DNA from: Macrocybe gigantea
Taxonomy: Eukaryota > Basidiomycota > Agaricomycetes > Agaricales > Callistosporiaceae
DNA length: 64,000 nucleotides
Assembly: GCA_011319805.1 (NCBI GenBank)
Contig: SJRY01000175.1
Span: 54,780 to 118,779, forward strand
Reading direction: 5' to 3'
A program made the position numbers and the translations under genes. Positions within the stretch are counted from its first letter, which is position 1. The number at the start of each line of letters is the position of its first letter. Under the pieces are notes generated by a model, which searched no databases, was not told the DNA's origin, and saw only the letters and a list, made by a program, of their open reading frames with translations. Below are positions 34,301 through 44,230 of the stretch, one piece after another.

Positions 34301-35200
34301 GAGGACAATTCGTCTCCACATTCATGACAGACCTCTACGCACTTTTGGGAATCAAAGGAGCTCCCTCGACGCCGTATCATCCACAGACCGACAGGCAAAC
34401 GGAATGAGTCAATCAGGAACTTGAACAGTACCTGAAACTCTTCATGAACTATCGGCAAACTGACTGGGCAGACTGGCTACCTATGGCTGAATTCTCTTAC
34501 AATAACCGAATTCACTCAGCAACCGGATATTCCCCATTTTATCTGAACCACGGGCGACATCCGTATACTGGAAAAGAACCTCCGAGGCATAATGCTAAGT
34601 CACAAACTGCTGAGGAGTTCGCTGAAATGATGAAGGAAATTCGGACTAAGGCCGAGACCTCTTTAAAGAAAGCCACAGAGACGATGAAACGGACCTATGA
34701 CCGAAAACAGAAGCCCGCCCGAGAGTACCATGAGGGCGATCAGGTCTAGCTAGAAGGAATGAATATCACAACTGACCGGCCGACCAATAAACTTAACAAC
34801 AAACGGTTTAGTCCTTTCAAAGTCAAACGGCGAATCGGAGAATCGGTGTATGAACTCGAGCTACTGGAACATTGGAGAATTCACCCCATCCGAAACGAAT
34901 CCGAACTCACCCCGTACACGGCACCGGCATTTCTGTGACAAAAAGCGGTAACGATTCTGAAAAGGCCTCCTCCCATCATTGTGGAAGGAGAAAAATGATA
35001 CGAAGTACAGGCTGTAATAAATTCTTGATGGAATAGAGGAAAATTACAGTACAGAATACATTGGAAGGGATACCCCCTTGAGGACGCCACCTGGGAACCC
35101 ACTGAAAACGTTAACGGAGATGCGCTGGATGCAGTCATGAAATTCCATCGCGAGAATCCCAAGGTGCCATCCCTGGAAAGAGGACAACGTCAATTACCGC
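31345..35200 (+). pseudogene. Pol of element C: protease to chromodomain, many TGA stops
   Basis: Order: an unassigned linker (31380-31720), protease (ALLDTGCTGSCIDRKFV, about 31747), reverse transcriptase (RRIRPSKSPMASPFFFVKKK, about 32450; VVIYMDDILIF catalytic box, about 32818), RNase H (FRMEVDASNYAIGGVLSQ, about 33258), integrase zinc finger (HPGQTKTHELI, CDKCQRTKI, about 33926-34040), integrase core (ISVDLIGPLPESHGY; ISDRGGQFVSTF; YHPQTDRQTE), and a chromodomain (KLQYRIHWKGYPLEDATWEP, about 35040). TGA replaces the expected arginine in NP-stop-IDW (32004), GSL-stop-PVQDY (32522), QTE-stop-VNQELEQ (34405) and NS-stop-WNRGK (about 35027). A TAG replaces tryptophan in GDQV-stop-LEG (34747). 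Apart from these the sequence is well preserved. Confidence 0.9.
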
Positions 35201-35518
35201 CCTGACCCACACCAAAAAAGGTAGTACACACCCGCTTCCATCAGACCCAATCGCCGAAGGTCTTGTTCGACCACACAGCTGATGAAGTCTGGGTCTGTCC
35301 ACGTGGTCAACAAATGAAAATGCTCCTGAGAAAAAGGACCCTTACCGGCTGGATGTCAGACCCAAGCGAAGTCGAAGATCACCTGGACACGGCTTGGCAG
35401 GCATGGCAACAACGTCGGAACCAGGAAGTCATAGGCGAGGACGAGCACCAAAAGGACTAGGAGAGTGATGAAGAAGAAAAACATGATTGCGAGGACGCAA
35501 TCCCTAAGAGGGGGGTAA

Positions 35519-35932
35519 TGTTACGATTTCAGGCTAATCGTTATCTTGACGATGGGCACGTGACTCAAAAGCCACATGATGAACATGTGATAGATGTGAC
35601 ATGACAAACAAGATACAATGCAGCAACTCGAGGAAACCCTATGACAATGACGCGTCAGCGCTGATCAGGGCAAAGGGTTATTACGCAGTACCTGTAGGAC
35701 AACACATGGAGCGCAGTCAGATCTTTACTCAGACAGACAAGGGCTTAGGGTTTCACGTAGCATGAGGCTAGCATACTCATGGTCCATGCTCAGTAGTCAT
35801 AATGTATAAATACCTAAATTGTACATAGTAGAATCCAGCTTCGAGCTGGCTAGAAATAGCATTCCTTTCCCCGCCTCTTATCTCTAAGGGTTAGTTAGAG
35901 TGACCTGTGCACAGACTTGGTTTTGCATAGCA
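35519..35932 (+). repeat. 3' LTR of element C
   Basis: It has the same ends and length as the 5' LTR. All the differences I counted are A/G or C/T, several of them at CpG sites in one copy (for example GACGTGACGTG against GATGTGACATG). It is followed by CTGCT, the target duplication. Confidence 0.95.
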
Positions 35933-36246
35933 CTGCTCCCATGTGCCAATGCCCTCTGATGCCATTCCCCTGTCTGTCACCTCCCACATACTTTTCCCTT
36001 CTACTTCTTAGGTTCCATAATAGTTTACAGTATGAATCATGTCCCTTGTCATTTATTATCTTTTCCTTAGGTTGTCTAATGCTTTACTGTATGGTTAATT
36101 GCCTGAATGTAATTGCATAAAAAGAAAAAAAAATTTCCTTGCCAAGTTTGGTACTGGTGTGACTCACTGCTGCCTTTCTGTGTTTGCCCCACCAAATCTC
36201 TTCATCACCACTGCAATCACCCCCTTGTTGCTTTCTTTATACCATC

Positions 36247-38526
36247 ATGCCAAGGCCTGGTTGGACCACAGATGAACATGAAACCTGGCTTGCAGAGAGG
36301 CTTGCAGATTTTTGCCAGGCTCAACAGGATAAGACAACCTCAGTCTGGTTCGCAAATCTGTATACAGAGTTCTTTGCCAGATGGCCTCTTGGGCCTCCAT
36401 CCCAGCAGGAAATTGCAGCAGCTGGCAGTGAAGAGAAGGCAAAGAAAAAACAGAGAAAGGCTCATGAAGATGTAAGGCAGTAATCTCCAATATCATGATC
36501 TGATTTAATCGATCCTTGGCAGCGAATCCACACCTGGGTCTACAACAGGAGTAGGCCCACAACTTCAAGCACTGGGGCCCGAGGGGTCTTGAATCTCAAG
36601 AGTTCATCTCGCATGCTTTCACCAAGCTCTTTGGCAAAGATCAGAAAGAAGAGTTTGAGGCGATTTGGAAGGAACATAAGAAAGGTGAACCTGACAAGCA
36701 ACACAGCAGCCAGGATTGCTTCCAACTCTACAACAAGACAATGCAAGACTGGTATGAGGCATCGGATGCTAAGGTCAAGCAGAAGGTCGAGGAGTATCGC
36801 CAACAACAGAAGGATGGGCTTGTCGAGGGTGAGGAAGGGCAATCGCCCAATGCGATATACCAGGAGTAAGTAATTTCAAGGTCAAGTCTATCCATGATTC
36901 AAATTACTTGAAATGCAGGAATATTGATATGCTGCCTCACACTATCGAGGAAGCTGCAAATAGAATACTTTGCCTGACAGGCTGGGCCTGCACAATCATC
37001 GTTGGAGGGCCAATGCCCTGACTCAAAGGAGCAATTCAAACCCTAGTGTAGTAATCATTCATCTCTGAATATCCACTGGTTAACATGTGTCCAGATATCA
37101 TGCAGGAGAGACTCCAAAGGGGCAGAGACTTGATCAATACCTGGGGAAGGCTTACAATGAACAATTTATACCTCATTTTGACAGATTTCTGGATGCAGCA
37201 TTCGGTAAAGTTTCTAATTGCACAAAGAGAACAGTCATAATTGACAATATGTGACAGATAAGAAAATCAAGGACTCTCGTTCATTATCCACACCTGCTGC
37301 GACTCCCCAGCCAGAGACTGGACCATCTAATCCTACAAAGAAGAAGAAGGCAAAGAAAGGGCCCTCTGAATCTGTGACAACTCCACAGCCAACCACTCCA
37401 CATTCGACAACTCCCCAGTCAGCAACCCCTCAGCCAGAGACTGGACCATCCAAGCCTGCAAAGAAGAAGAAAGGCCCCTCAGAATATGAGATTCAATGAG
37501 AGGCAAATATAGCAAGGAATAATGAACTATTAGCCTCACTTGGTCTCAGAGAAGGTGCCTTGCAACTTGTTGAGGGTCCAACGAAGAAGGGAAAGTGCAA
37601 GGGCAAGGAAAAAGCAAGGTATTTTATAGTTATCTGTGTCAAACCACATCTGATCTTGCACCAAGGGCTGGAACTGAACCTGATGTATCGGTTGAAAAGG
37701 AGGCTGGTCCAACCAAACCAGCTGCAACTAGTTCCATTAATCTCACTAACCCCACCGAGCCTACTGAACCCACCGAGCCTACTGAACCCACCGAGCCCAC
37801 CGAACCCACTGAACCCACTGACCCCACCAACCCCACCAAGCCCACTGAACCCACTGACCCTATGAACCCCACTGAAGCAACTGCCTCCACCAAGCCAAAA
37901 GCTCCCATAAGTAAGGTTTGCCTAGGATTTCAGCATCCATGCTAATATTCCCTGCTTGTATTATTAGGCTTTCCAACTATTATGCCTGATAACAAAGCAA
38001 TCGCAGATATCTTGCCTTTTCTTAAAAATGTTTCGACAGATAGTGATTGGGTTGGCTTGCTCATAAACTGGATCTCATTCGAGCTCAAAAAACCACCCAC
38101 CACAGTAAGTGTAATTATTATCAACAGAACATCATATTTATAAGTTTATCATAGCACCTGTCTACAGCTTCTCGCCCAGCTGAGGTAGGCATTTGGTTGA
38201 AATGTGGACGTCCATCACAAGCAGAGAAAATGCCAGTCATCAAGAATGCAGTGGATTATGGAAATGCCTGGAAGGCATGGTGGCAAGGATTGCAATCCGA
38301 TTGGCATGGTGCAGAGCTTTCATGAGATCTACCAGATGATCCCGACTGGTCAGGTCTTCTGTCAGGTGGTATGAATGGCAATCTACTTATTATCTTGGCT
38401 TTAGCCTGATGGATCCGATCTGATGCTGGTGGTGCTGATATCAATCACATCAAAGCTGTGATCGATGATGTTTCTTGGACTTTGCTGCAGCTAAGTGATG
38501 CTTTAACTGCTGTGACATCTGAGTAG
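36247..38526 (+). pseudogene. KDZ-2 accessory gene of unknown function, few breaks
   Basis: This multi-exon plus-strand gene starts at ATG 36247 (MPRPGWTTDEHETWL, then ERLADFCQAQ). Later exons read AFTKLFGKDQKEEFEAIWKE (about 36620), NIDMLPHTIEEAA with CTIIVGGPMP (about 36920-37020), then RLDQYLGKAYNEQFIPHFDR (about 37130). A Lys/Pro/Thr-rich linker with two SKPAKKKK-like blocks and an EPT repeat (37760-37870) follows. The C-terminal domain has WVGLLINWISFELKKPP and GNAWKAWWQGLQSDWHG (about 38050-38320), then GLLSGGMNGNLLIILALA. The Trp-rich WW..LQ..W motif recurs in basidiomycete proteins I associate with such transposons, but I cannot give it a function. Breaks: TGA after IVGGPMP, TGA before DLPDDPDW and in ALA-stop-WIR, all one transition from a sense codon. 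The KDZ-1 copy (44557-45337) is homologous. Confidence 0.6.
37741..37880 (+). repeat. EPT/NPT tripeptide repeat in the KDZ-2 accessory gene
   Basis: A 9-bp unit on the theme CCCACYGAR (Pro-Thr-Glu, drifting to Pro-Thr-Asp/Asn/Lys) is repeated about fifteen times. It probably encodes an unstructured, length-variable linker. Confidence 0.8.
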
Positions 38527-38689
38527 GAAGGTTGGTATCTCCATAGCTGCCAATCATTTCCATGCTAATACTGATATAGGACTAAAGCTGTTTTATGTTC
38601 CATTGTACTATTATGTGATATATGTTTCAACCTTTGATTATGCAAAGGAAATTTTGATGATGTTGTTGGCTCACCATTGACAATGATTG

Positions 38690-39365
38690 ATGATCACCCT
38701 GAGTCAAGTGAGAATTATTGACAATCATTAACAATCCCTCTCCAGAGCATTTACAATCATTAACAATACTTTTCAACCATTCACAATCATTTACAATCCC
38801 CTCTCAGATCATTTACAATCATTGACAATCCCCTCCTAGACCATTTACAATCATTTACAATAAGTTTCCAACCATTTACAATTATTAACAATAACTGTCC
38901 AGAGCATTTACAATCATTAACAATCACTTTCCAACCATTTACAATCATTTACAATCCCCTCCCAAACCATTTACAATCATTTACAATCACTTTCCAGAGC
39001 ATTTACAATCATTAACAATAAGTTTCCAGACCATTTACAATCATTTACAATCCCTGCCCAAACCATTTACAATCATTAACAATGCCTTTCCAGATGATTT
39101 ACAATCATTAACAATAAGTTTCCAACCATTTACAATTATTAACAATAACTTTCCAGAGCATTTACAATCATTTACAATCCCCTCTCAAACCATCTACAAT
39201 CATTAACAATCCCTTTCCAGACCATTTACAATCATTAACAATCCCTTTCCAGACCATTTACAATCATTAACAATAACTTTCCAGAGCATTTACAATCATT
39301 TACAATCCCCTCCCAGATCATTTACAATCATTAACAATCCCTCTCCAGACCATTTACAATCTCCT
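38690..39365 (-). repeat. AT-rich minisatellite array, right copy (inverted)
   Basis: This is the reverse complement of the unit in the left array: ATTTACAATCATTAACAATC followed by CCTTTCCAGACC, about 30-36 bp per unit and some twenty units. With the left array it frames all three KDZ-2 genes. It starts about 160 bp after the stop of the accessory gene. Confidence 0.9.
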
Positions 39366-39475
39366 TCTCTATCTGTCTGGCATGTATTACAATTGTTATT
39401 GTCATAAAGTCATTGGCATTATACACAATGGCCTGTCAGCACTTGCCCTGGTATTGTTAACAAAAGTACGAGCTA
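39355..39475 (-). repeat. Right arm of the long inverted pair in KDZ-2
   Basis: Its reverse complement matches 21420-21545: CTCCTTCTCTATCTGTCTGG, then ATTACAATTGTTATTGTCAT, ACACAATGGCCTGTCAGC and ATTGTTAACAAAAGTACGAG. Beyond 39475 similarity to the left side fades by eye. Confidence 0.85.
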
Positions 39476-40136
39476 CAAGTGATATATTCAGTCTTTTGCT
39501 TGGCCACCATGAGGACTTGTAAGATAGTTGTTTTTTCGTACTGTTTTTCTCCATTCTATGCTTAACATCAGCAACTTGCTCATTGGCCAACATACATTCT
39601 TTCTCACTGCCATTGCCTTGCCGATAGACATATGATTATTTTCTAACTTTACCGTTTTCTTACATTGTTGGTCAGCATAGTATAAAAACGGGATGTACTT
39701 AGCATAGAAGGAACAAGAAAGAAATCTGACACCGCTCTAGTCCACTCATCTAAACTTTTCGCTAAGACATGAAGTCTTAGTCAGCTGACTGCTCTCATCA
39801 GTTAAAATCTGTATCGACTTGTGTTTTCGGGCACAAAGGCTTTTAGTTTGCATTCATCAGACACGAAGTCTATTGGCCGACGTTATCATCGGTCACTGAC
39901 GCATTGCACCAACTGATACCGACTAGTCCCACTGCATATTTGTTATATTTGTACTCTCACTGACAGTCTATTTCACCGCTGACAGCGACTTTCTCACTGA
40001 CGTTACACCGCCGACTTTTATATATATTTCTATATCCCACTGGAGCTGACTCATACTACCCTCAGCCTTCAGATGACTTTCAGTGTCAGTGCCTTATCGA
40101 TATTTTAGGTGTTTGGCACAGCCCGAGGTCATCATT
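39476..40136. repeat. Right subterminal region of KDZ-2 with CACYGAC words
   Basis: There is no gene. It contains CGGTCACTGACGC (about 39890), CTCACTGACAGTC (about 39957), ACCGCTGACAGCGAC (about 39975) and CTCACTGACGTTACACCGCC (about 39993). They have the same direct orientation as the words at the left end. A TATAAAAACGGG sequence near 39681 could be a relic TATA box. The end at about 40136 is set by the rejoined KDZ-1 gene. Confidence 0.5.
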
Positions 40137-40141
40137 GGTGA

Positions 40142-40904
40142 AAAGGAAGATGGTGATGTGAGGTCAAAATACAGTCCTTACATCGTAACAACCCTCCATT
40201 TGAGCAGTCTAAACACTTCCATTCTACCTCACCCTTTTGGCAAAAACAGCTTTGGCAATTCAATGATCCAGCGAGGCCTTCATGGCAAAGAATCACATCC
40301 AAACAAGTCTGGCGATAATCAAGCCATTCAGTAAGCTTGGTCTATAAGGTGGTTCACAATATGCTCTGATGATAAGAATATGCGAACCTACAGCAGCTGT
40401 GTTTTTCTTCCTCAGATGAGCTTTCTTTGAAGCCAAGTCCTGCTGCTCGATAGGATGCAAGACACCTTCCAGCTCCAAAAGAGGAGATCCAAGGTCAGGA
40501 GCAACAGGTTCTAGTGGTGAAGATGAACCTGGCTCTTTGCTGGTGATAGGGACTGGAGAGTTCCAGGTATGGGATCCCAGATGACCAGTGGCACTTGCTC
40601 GCAGAGTCACGACCCGAGACTTGCTTGTAGATTGGGCTGACTGTTGTTGGAAATCAGTAGAGGCTGATGGTTTGATTGGATGGAAGCTAGGGAGTCTTTT
40701 CTTGGATTTGGGTACAGAACCTGATGCCTCATTATCCACAGGAGTCAATGGCCTTGATGGCCTGGCCCGAGTAGCCTGTTGAGATTGGCCAAGCCCAGAA
40801 GATGAGGCTTGAACAGATGGTGTGATTGGGCAAAAGGCTGGTGGTTTGATTCACTTGGATTTGGGAGGTTCAGCAGCTTCCTTGTCCTTTCGTTTTGGTG
40901 GCAT
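40142..40904 (-). pseudogene. KDZ-1 transposase, N-terminal part
   Basis: The gene starts at ATG 40904 (MPPKRKDKEAAEPPKSK), with a Ser/Pro-rich, probably unstructured N-terminus containing VTLRASATGHLGSHTW, matching ITLRTSTSGHRGYRTHD in KDZ-2. A later exon (about 40330-40142) carries the first part of the CxC2-like domain: CQSCFCQKGEVEWKCLDC, GGLLRCKDC and SHHHLPFH. The frame then runs into KDZ-2. The missing continuation (HRIQ onward) lies at 20927 and below. The cysteine spacing is close to that of the KDZ-2 transposase, so this is a genuine diverged sister. Confidence 0.8.
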
Positions 40905-41035
40905 TGGCAATTGTGAGGTTTGTTGATTGTGGCTGTGCAGTTGTTCATTGTCCAGAAAAGGAAAGAAAATTTGCAATCTCATGCAAGAAAGATGGAATCA
41001 CAATGAATTTGCAGCAAAGTAGATATCTAGATGTA

Positions 41036-42640
41036 TTATTCCTCATTGTCCTCCAAGCCAATATATCCTTGATCAAAGTCTGTGGGTTTATTCAAGACCA
41101 GTCCTTTGAATCGCTTTGGAGTGACGATTGCCATTCCAAGTTGGTTGATATCAGTTATTTCTTGGGACAAAGGGGGATATTCTTGCACACTTGTTCCATG
41201 ATAATGTGAAGGATCCCATATGACAACTGTGTCAGTAGCTCCTTTGACCCGAATTCCATATTGGCTGCTATAGAAGTGGCCACCCTGGTCTTCTGCCAGT
41301 GTTCGTGTGATTGTCCACAACATCGCATAATCATGGGGTTGATCCAGTTCTCTGTGGATATATCTTGTCAAGAGAGGGTTAGAAAATGCCAAAAAAAGAA
41401 AAGAATGCAAGCAAATGCCTTGAATAATTGGCAGCAACCACTTCTGAAGGAGGTGTGAGCTCGGCTTGATGAAAATTGAACAAATGGTCATTAATATCAA
41501 GTTCGATCTTGCCAATGGTACCCTCCTTTTGTAGTCCGAGCACAATGTCCTTATTCATGCATTGGATGCCACTGTTCATTAGCCAGGTGACAAGATCGTC
41601 AGTTACTTCAGAGGGAAGTCATTTGCGAATAAGCATCCAGAAGAGGGAAAAGATGTAGAATGTCTGTTGTTTGAGGTGATCAACATAGTCTTTAGATGTT
41701 CGTTTGGAGAGCAGATTCTGAACCCAACCCATGAGGGGCTTGTGGCGAGCACCTGGTGACAGGCCAGTTAGGATGATTTTGCCAGGATCATCCAACTTTC
41801 CAAATTCAATAGTCTCAGTAAGGCTGATATGGTTTTGAATATTCTGGCACTTACTTGGACATTCTTTTTGATTTTGAGAATTGCCTTCACAATGTGATAG
41901 AGGCAGGCAAGCAATCCTGGGTGAGAACAGAAGTCTCGCAGAATGATCATGACAATCTTGTTGGTCAGCTTGTCATGAATTATCATGCTCTGATCAGTGC
42001 CAATGTCAATCTGGAGTTGTCTGAGGTCAACTGTTAAGGTTCCTGGTTGTTCTGGTCGGTTGTCATGTCGTAGTCCTTGGATAAGATGCCAGTGCCATAG
42101 CTTCTTGATGGCCCAACTTTCATACACCCAATTGTATGGTGTTGGATAAGGTTTGGCAAGCTGGCTGATGCTGCGAGTGGGGATTGGAGACAGTAACCTG
42201 TCCCTTTCGGTTGGTGTGCAGTCAAGATGGATTGATTGGATAAAGTTTCATTTCTTGTTGTGATTCCTTTGTGATAATTGCCTCCTCAGCTTCAGAGCAT
42301 GGGTGATATCTTTGTAGATGACACCATAATCCTCCTGGTACCTATGACAATAGTCGCCAGGCATATAAACATTGCATCATAGGCAGGAAGCAAAAGGATG
42401 GAATACCTTCCATACCACGATACCAGCATATCAAATAACCCAGCAAATGACTTGCCTTCATGGTCTTTGAATGCATCAGGCAATCATTTAATGAGTTCCT
42501 CAATAAAGAAAGCCTTTTTGGTGTCATTGGTGGTGATCGAGAGCTGATCAAGCAGCTGTGTGTCCTTGTCAAGGATATTGAAAATTCATGCAAGCCAGGC
42601 TTTGTCTCGGCAGCCCTTCGATTGCATAGTAGCAAGTTGT
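41036..42640 (-). pseudogene. KDZ-1 putative 2OG-Fe(II) dioxygenase-like protein
   Basis: It lies 131 bp upstream of the KDZ-1 transposase start, the same arrangement as in KDZ-2. Exons read KKAFFIEELIK-stop-LPDAFKDHEGKSF (about 42530-42450), LRQLQIDIGTDQSMIIHDK with VMIILRDFCSHPGLLACLYH (about 42020-41900), LSPGARHKPLMGWVQNLL (about 41755), FYIFSLFWMLIRK, and GKIELDINDHLFNFHQAEL. The C-terminal part has IHRELDQPHDYAMLWTI (about 41356), GGHFYSSQYGIRVKGATDT (about 41280) and VVIWDPSHYHGTSVQEYPP (about 41215-41165), then GMAIVTPKRF. H-R-E plus the distal H of HGTS would be the metal ligands of a jelly-roll dioxygenase. This last stretch is open in KDZ-1 but interrupted in KDZ-2. The N-terminus is uncertain. 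TGA codons occur in LIK-stop-LPDAF and LIRK-stop-LPSE. Confidence 0.55.
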
Positions 42641-42849
42641 AGATTGTGAGGATGAGGGCGATAAGGATTTTGATTCTGTGGCTAGACACATCTGACAACA
42701 CTTCCACCAACCCCAATGTGCATTCGATGCAGGCCCCACTGACATCGAGTGCAGATCCAGCAGAACCTTGGTTAAACCGGGTTCTGCATGTGGTGATCGA
42801 CGTGGGCTCTCTGCTGAGTCTCACACATTGGCATGGTACACCAACATCA

Positions 42850-44230
42850 ATGGCGAAATTTTTTTTGGTGAGTTTTATTTGGTTTTTTCACTTCCTCTGC
42901 CCTCACCCATTTCCCTACCAGCACCGACATGCCCAGCAATGCCGAGCATGGCCATGCCCACCTAGACGATGAGGAACGACATTTCCTCATCTTGTTATCT
43001 CGTCCCCGGCTGTCCGACCTCAAGACATGACACATGGGCCACGTTACATCTCCTGCTGCCATGCCAATGCCAACTGCCAGTGATGACAAGGACCGGTGTG
43101 TCCTCGTCATCACTTTCTCCCCTTGTCCGACCTGGTGTCGTGGCCCGTGTGCCATGTGCCATGTCACCTCTTTTATCGCAATGCCCTGCCCCCACCTGTT
43201 CTCCACCACCACCTGCCCACGTCTACCCACCAGCCAGCGTGCTGGCGCCCTGGCCCCACCGACCACCTCCCCCCACCACTACCCGCTGTCCCCCAACCCC
43301 TGTGCCCTCTGGATGGCCCTGCAAGACCGCAACGCACTGGCCACAGTGCACAGACAGTTGCATTGCCCCTTGCTTGCCACCACCCTGCCACCCACCACCA
43401 CCTGAAGACGTGGCAGCACTATGTCTTCCAATGCTGCTGCCAATGCCCAGCGAGGACAAGGACCATGTCCTCGTCCTCCCTCCTCTGATGCTGCCACCCA
43501 GCGAGGATGTGGACCGGCACGTCCACATCCTCCCACTCTCCACTACCCCAGATGTGGTGCACGCCCATCGTCTTCCGAGGCCGCTGATAACGCCCAGCAT
43601 GGATGACACCCACCACCACCCGATGACATGGTGCACATGCCCATGCGCCACATCCTTCAAGACCCCGACCATCACCCAACATGGATGAGGACCCCGTCTC
43701 CATCCACCGCTGCCCACCCGCCCCCACCCACTGCCCACCCAGCTGGTCCTGCATCAGACATGGCGCACGGGCCACACCCCCCTCAGTCACAACCCCGGAG
43801 GATGAGGACAGAGCATACGATATGACGCTCTGTCCTCTCCTGCCCTGCTCCCACATCCCGCATGGCACCCTTCAATGCTGGGATGACGAGGATGAGGATA
43901 CGAAGGTCCTCGTCATCTAGCCCAGCCTGGCCCACCCTTGTCTCCACCTGCCATCATTCACCTCCCCCTCGGAGAATGAGGACAGAGCAGATGACATGCT
44001 CTGTCCCCCCCACTCCTGCTCCCACCCTTGATGTGGTGGATGAAGTCTTGCCTGCCTGGCCCCCTCGTTCCTCCTCACACCCCACCCCATTGCCCTCTGG
44101 TCCCCCCCCTCTGCCCTTTGACACTGCGACATGCAGACCATGCCACCACGGAGTCCTCCCCAACTCCTGCAGGGCCTGCCTCCCTCACAAAACAATGATG
44201 GCCACATGAGAATCATGGAGAGAAGGGGGA
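42850..44230. other. GC-rich divergent spacer of KDZ-1
   Basis: This C- and A-rich stretch, full of CCACCACC and CACCCA runs, lies between the dioxygenase-like gene and the accessory gene, as in KDZ-2. It contains recurring GAGGACAAGGAC/CTCGTCMTC blocks (about 43080-43110, 43450-43475, 43795-43815, 43885-43920). Open frames on both strands have extreme composition and no motifs, so I do not call genes here. It probably holds the divergent promoters. Confidence 0.5.

Larger units (their letters stand above)
28841..35932 (+). mobile_element. Chromovirus (Ty3/gypsy) element C, full length, in KDZ-2
   Basis: Two 414-bp LTRs flank gag and pol. A perfect 5-bp target duplication CTGCT sits at 28836-28840 and 35933-35937. 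The polypurine tract AAGAGGGGGGTAA precedes the 3' LTR. The LTRs differ at about 21 positions, all transitions. Pol is broken by several stops, most of them TGA at arginine positions. It inserted in the spacer between the dioxygenase-like gene and the accessory gene of KDZ-2. Confidence 0.95.
20928..40136. mobile_element. KDZ-2: inner KDZ transposon inserted in the KDZ-1 transposase gene
   Basis: The insertion is bounded by a shared pentamer GGTGA (20923-20927 and 40137-40141). It can be stretched to TCGGTGA/TTGGTGA if one C-to-T change is allowed. Removing it rejoins the CxC2-like domain of the KDZ-1 transposase. It spans about 19.2 kb, or about 12.1 kb without chromovirus C. Inside the ends are clusters of CACYGAC words, then an inverted pair of about 120 bp (21420-21545 and 39360-39470) and long AT-rich arrays in opposite orientation. 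The three-gene cassette sits between them. Terminal inverted repeats at the very ends are weak by eye. Confidence 0.75.

Noticed and set aside
38690..39365. Considered as a CRISPR-like array because of regular short repeats.
   Set aside because: The units are adjacent without unique spacers and the context is a eukaryotic transposon. It is a minisatellite.
40083..40334. Plus-strand frame starting MSVPYRYFRCLAQPEV.
   Set aside because: It covers the junction of KDZ-2 and KDZ-1, and the minus strand there encodes the CxC2-like zinc domain.
42850..44230. Overlapping Pro/His/Thr-rich frames on both strands in the KDZ-1 spacer.
   Set aside because: Same reasoning as the KDZ-2 spacer: low-complexity, overlapping on both strands, no homologous protein between the two spacers.
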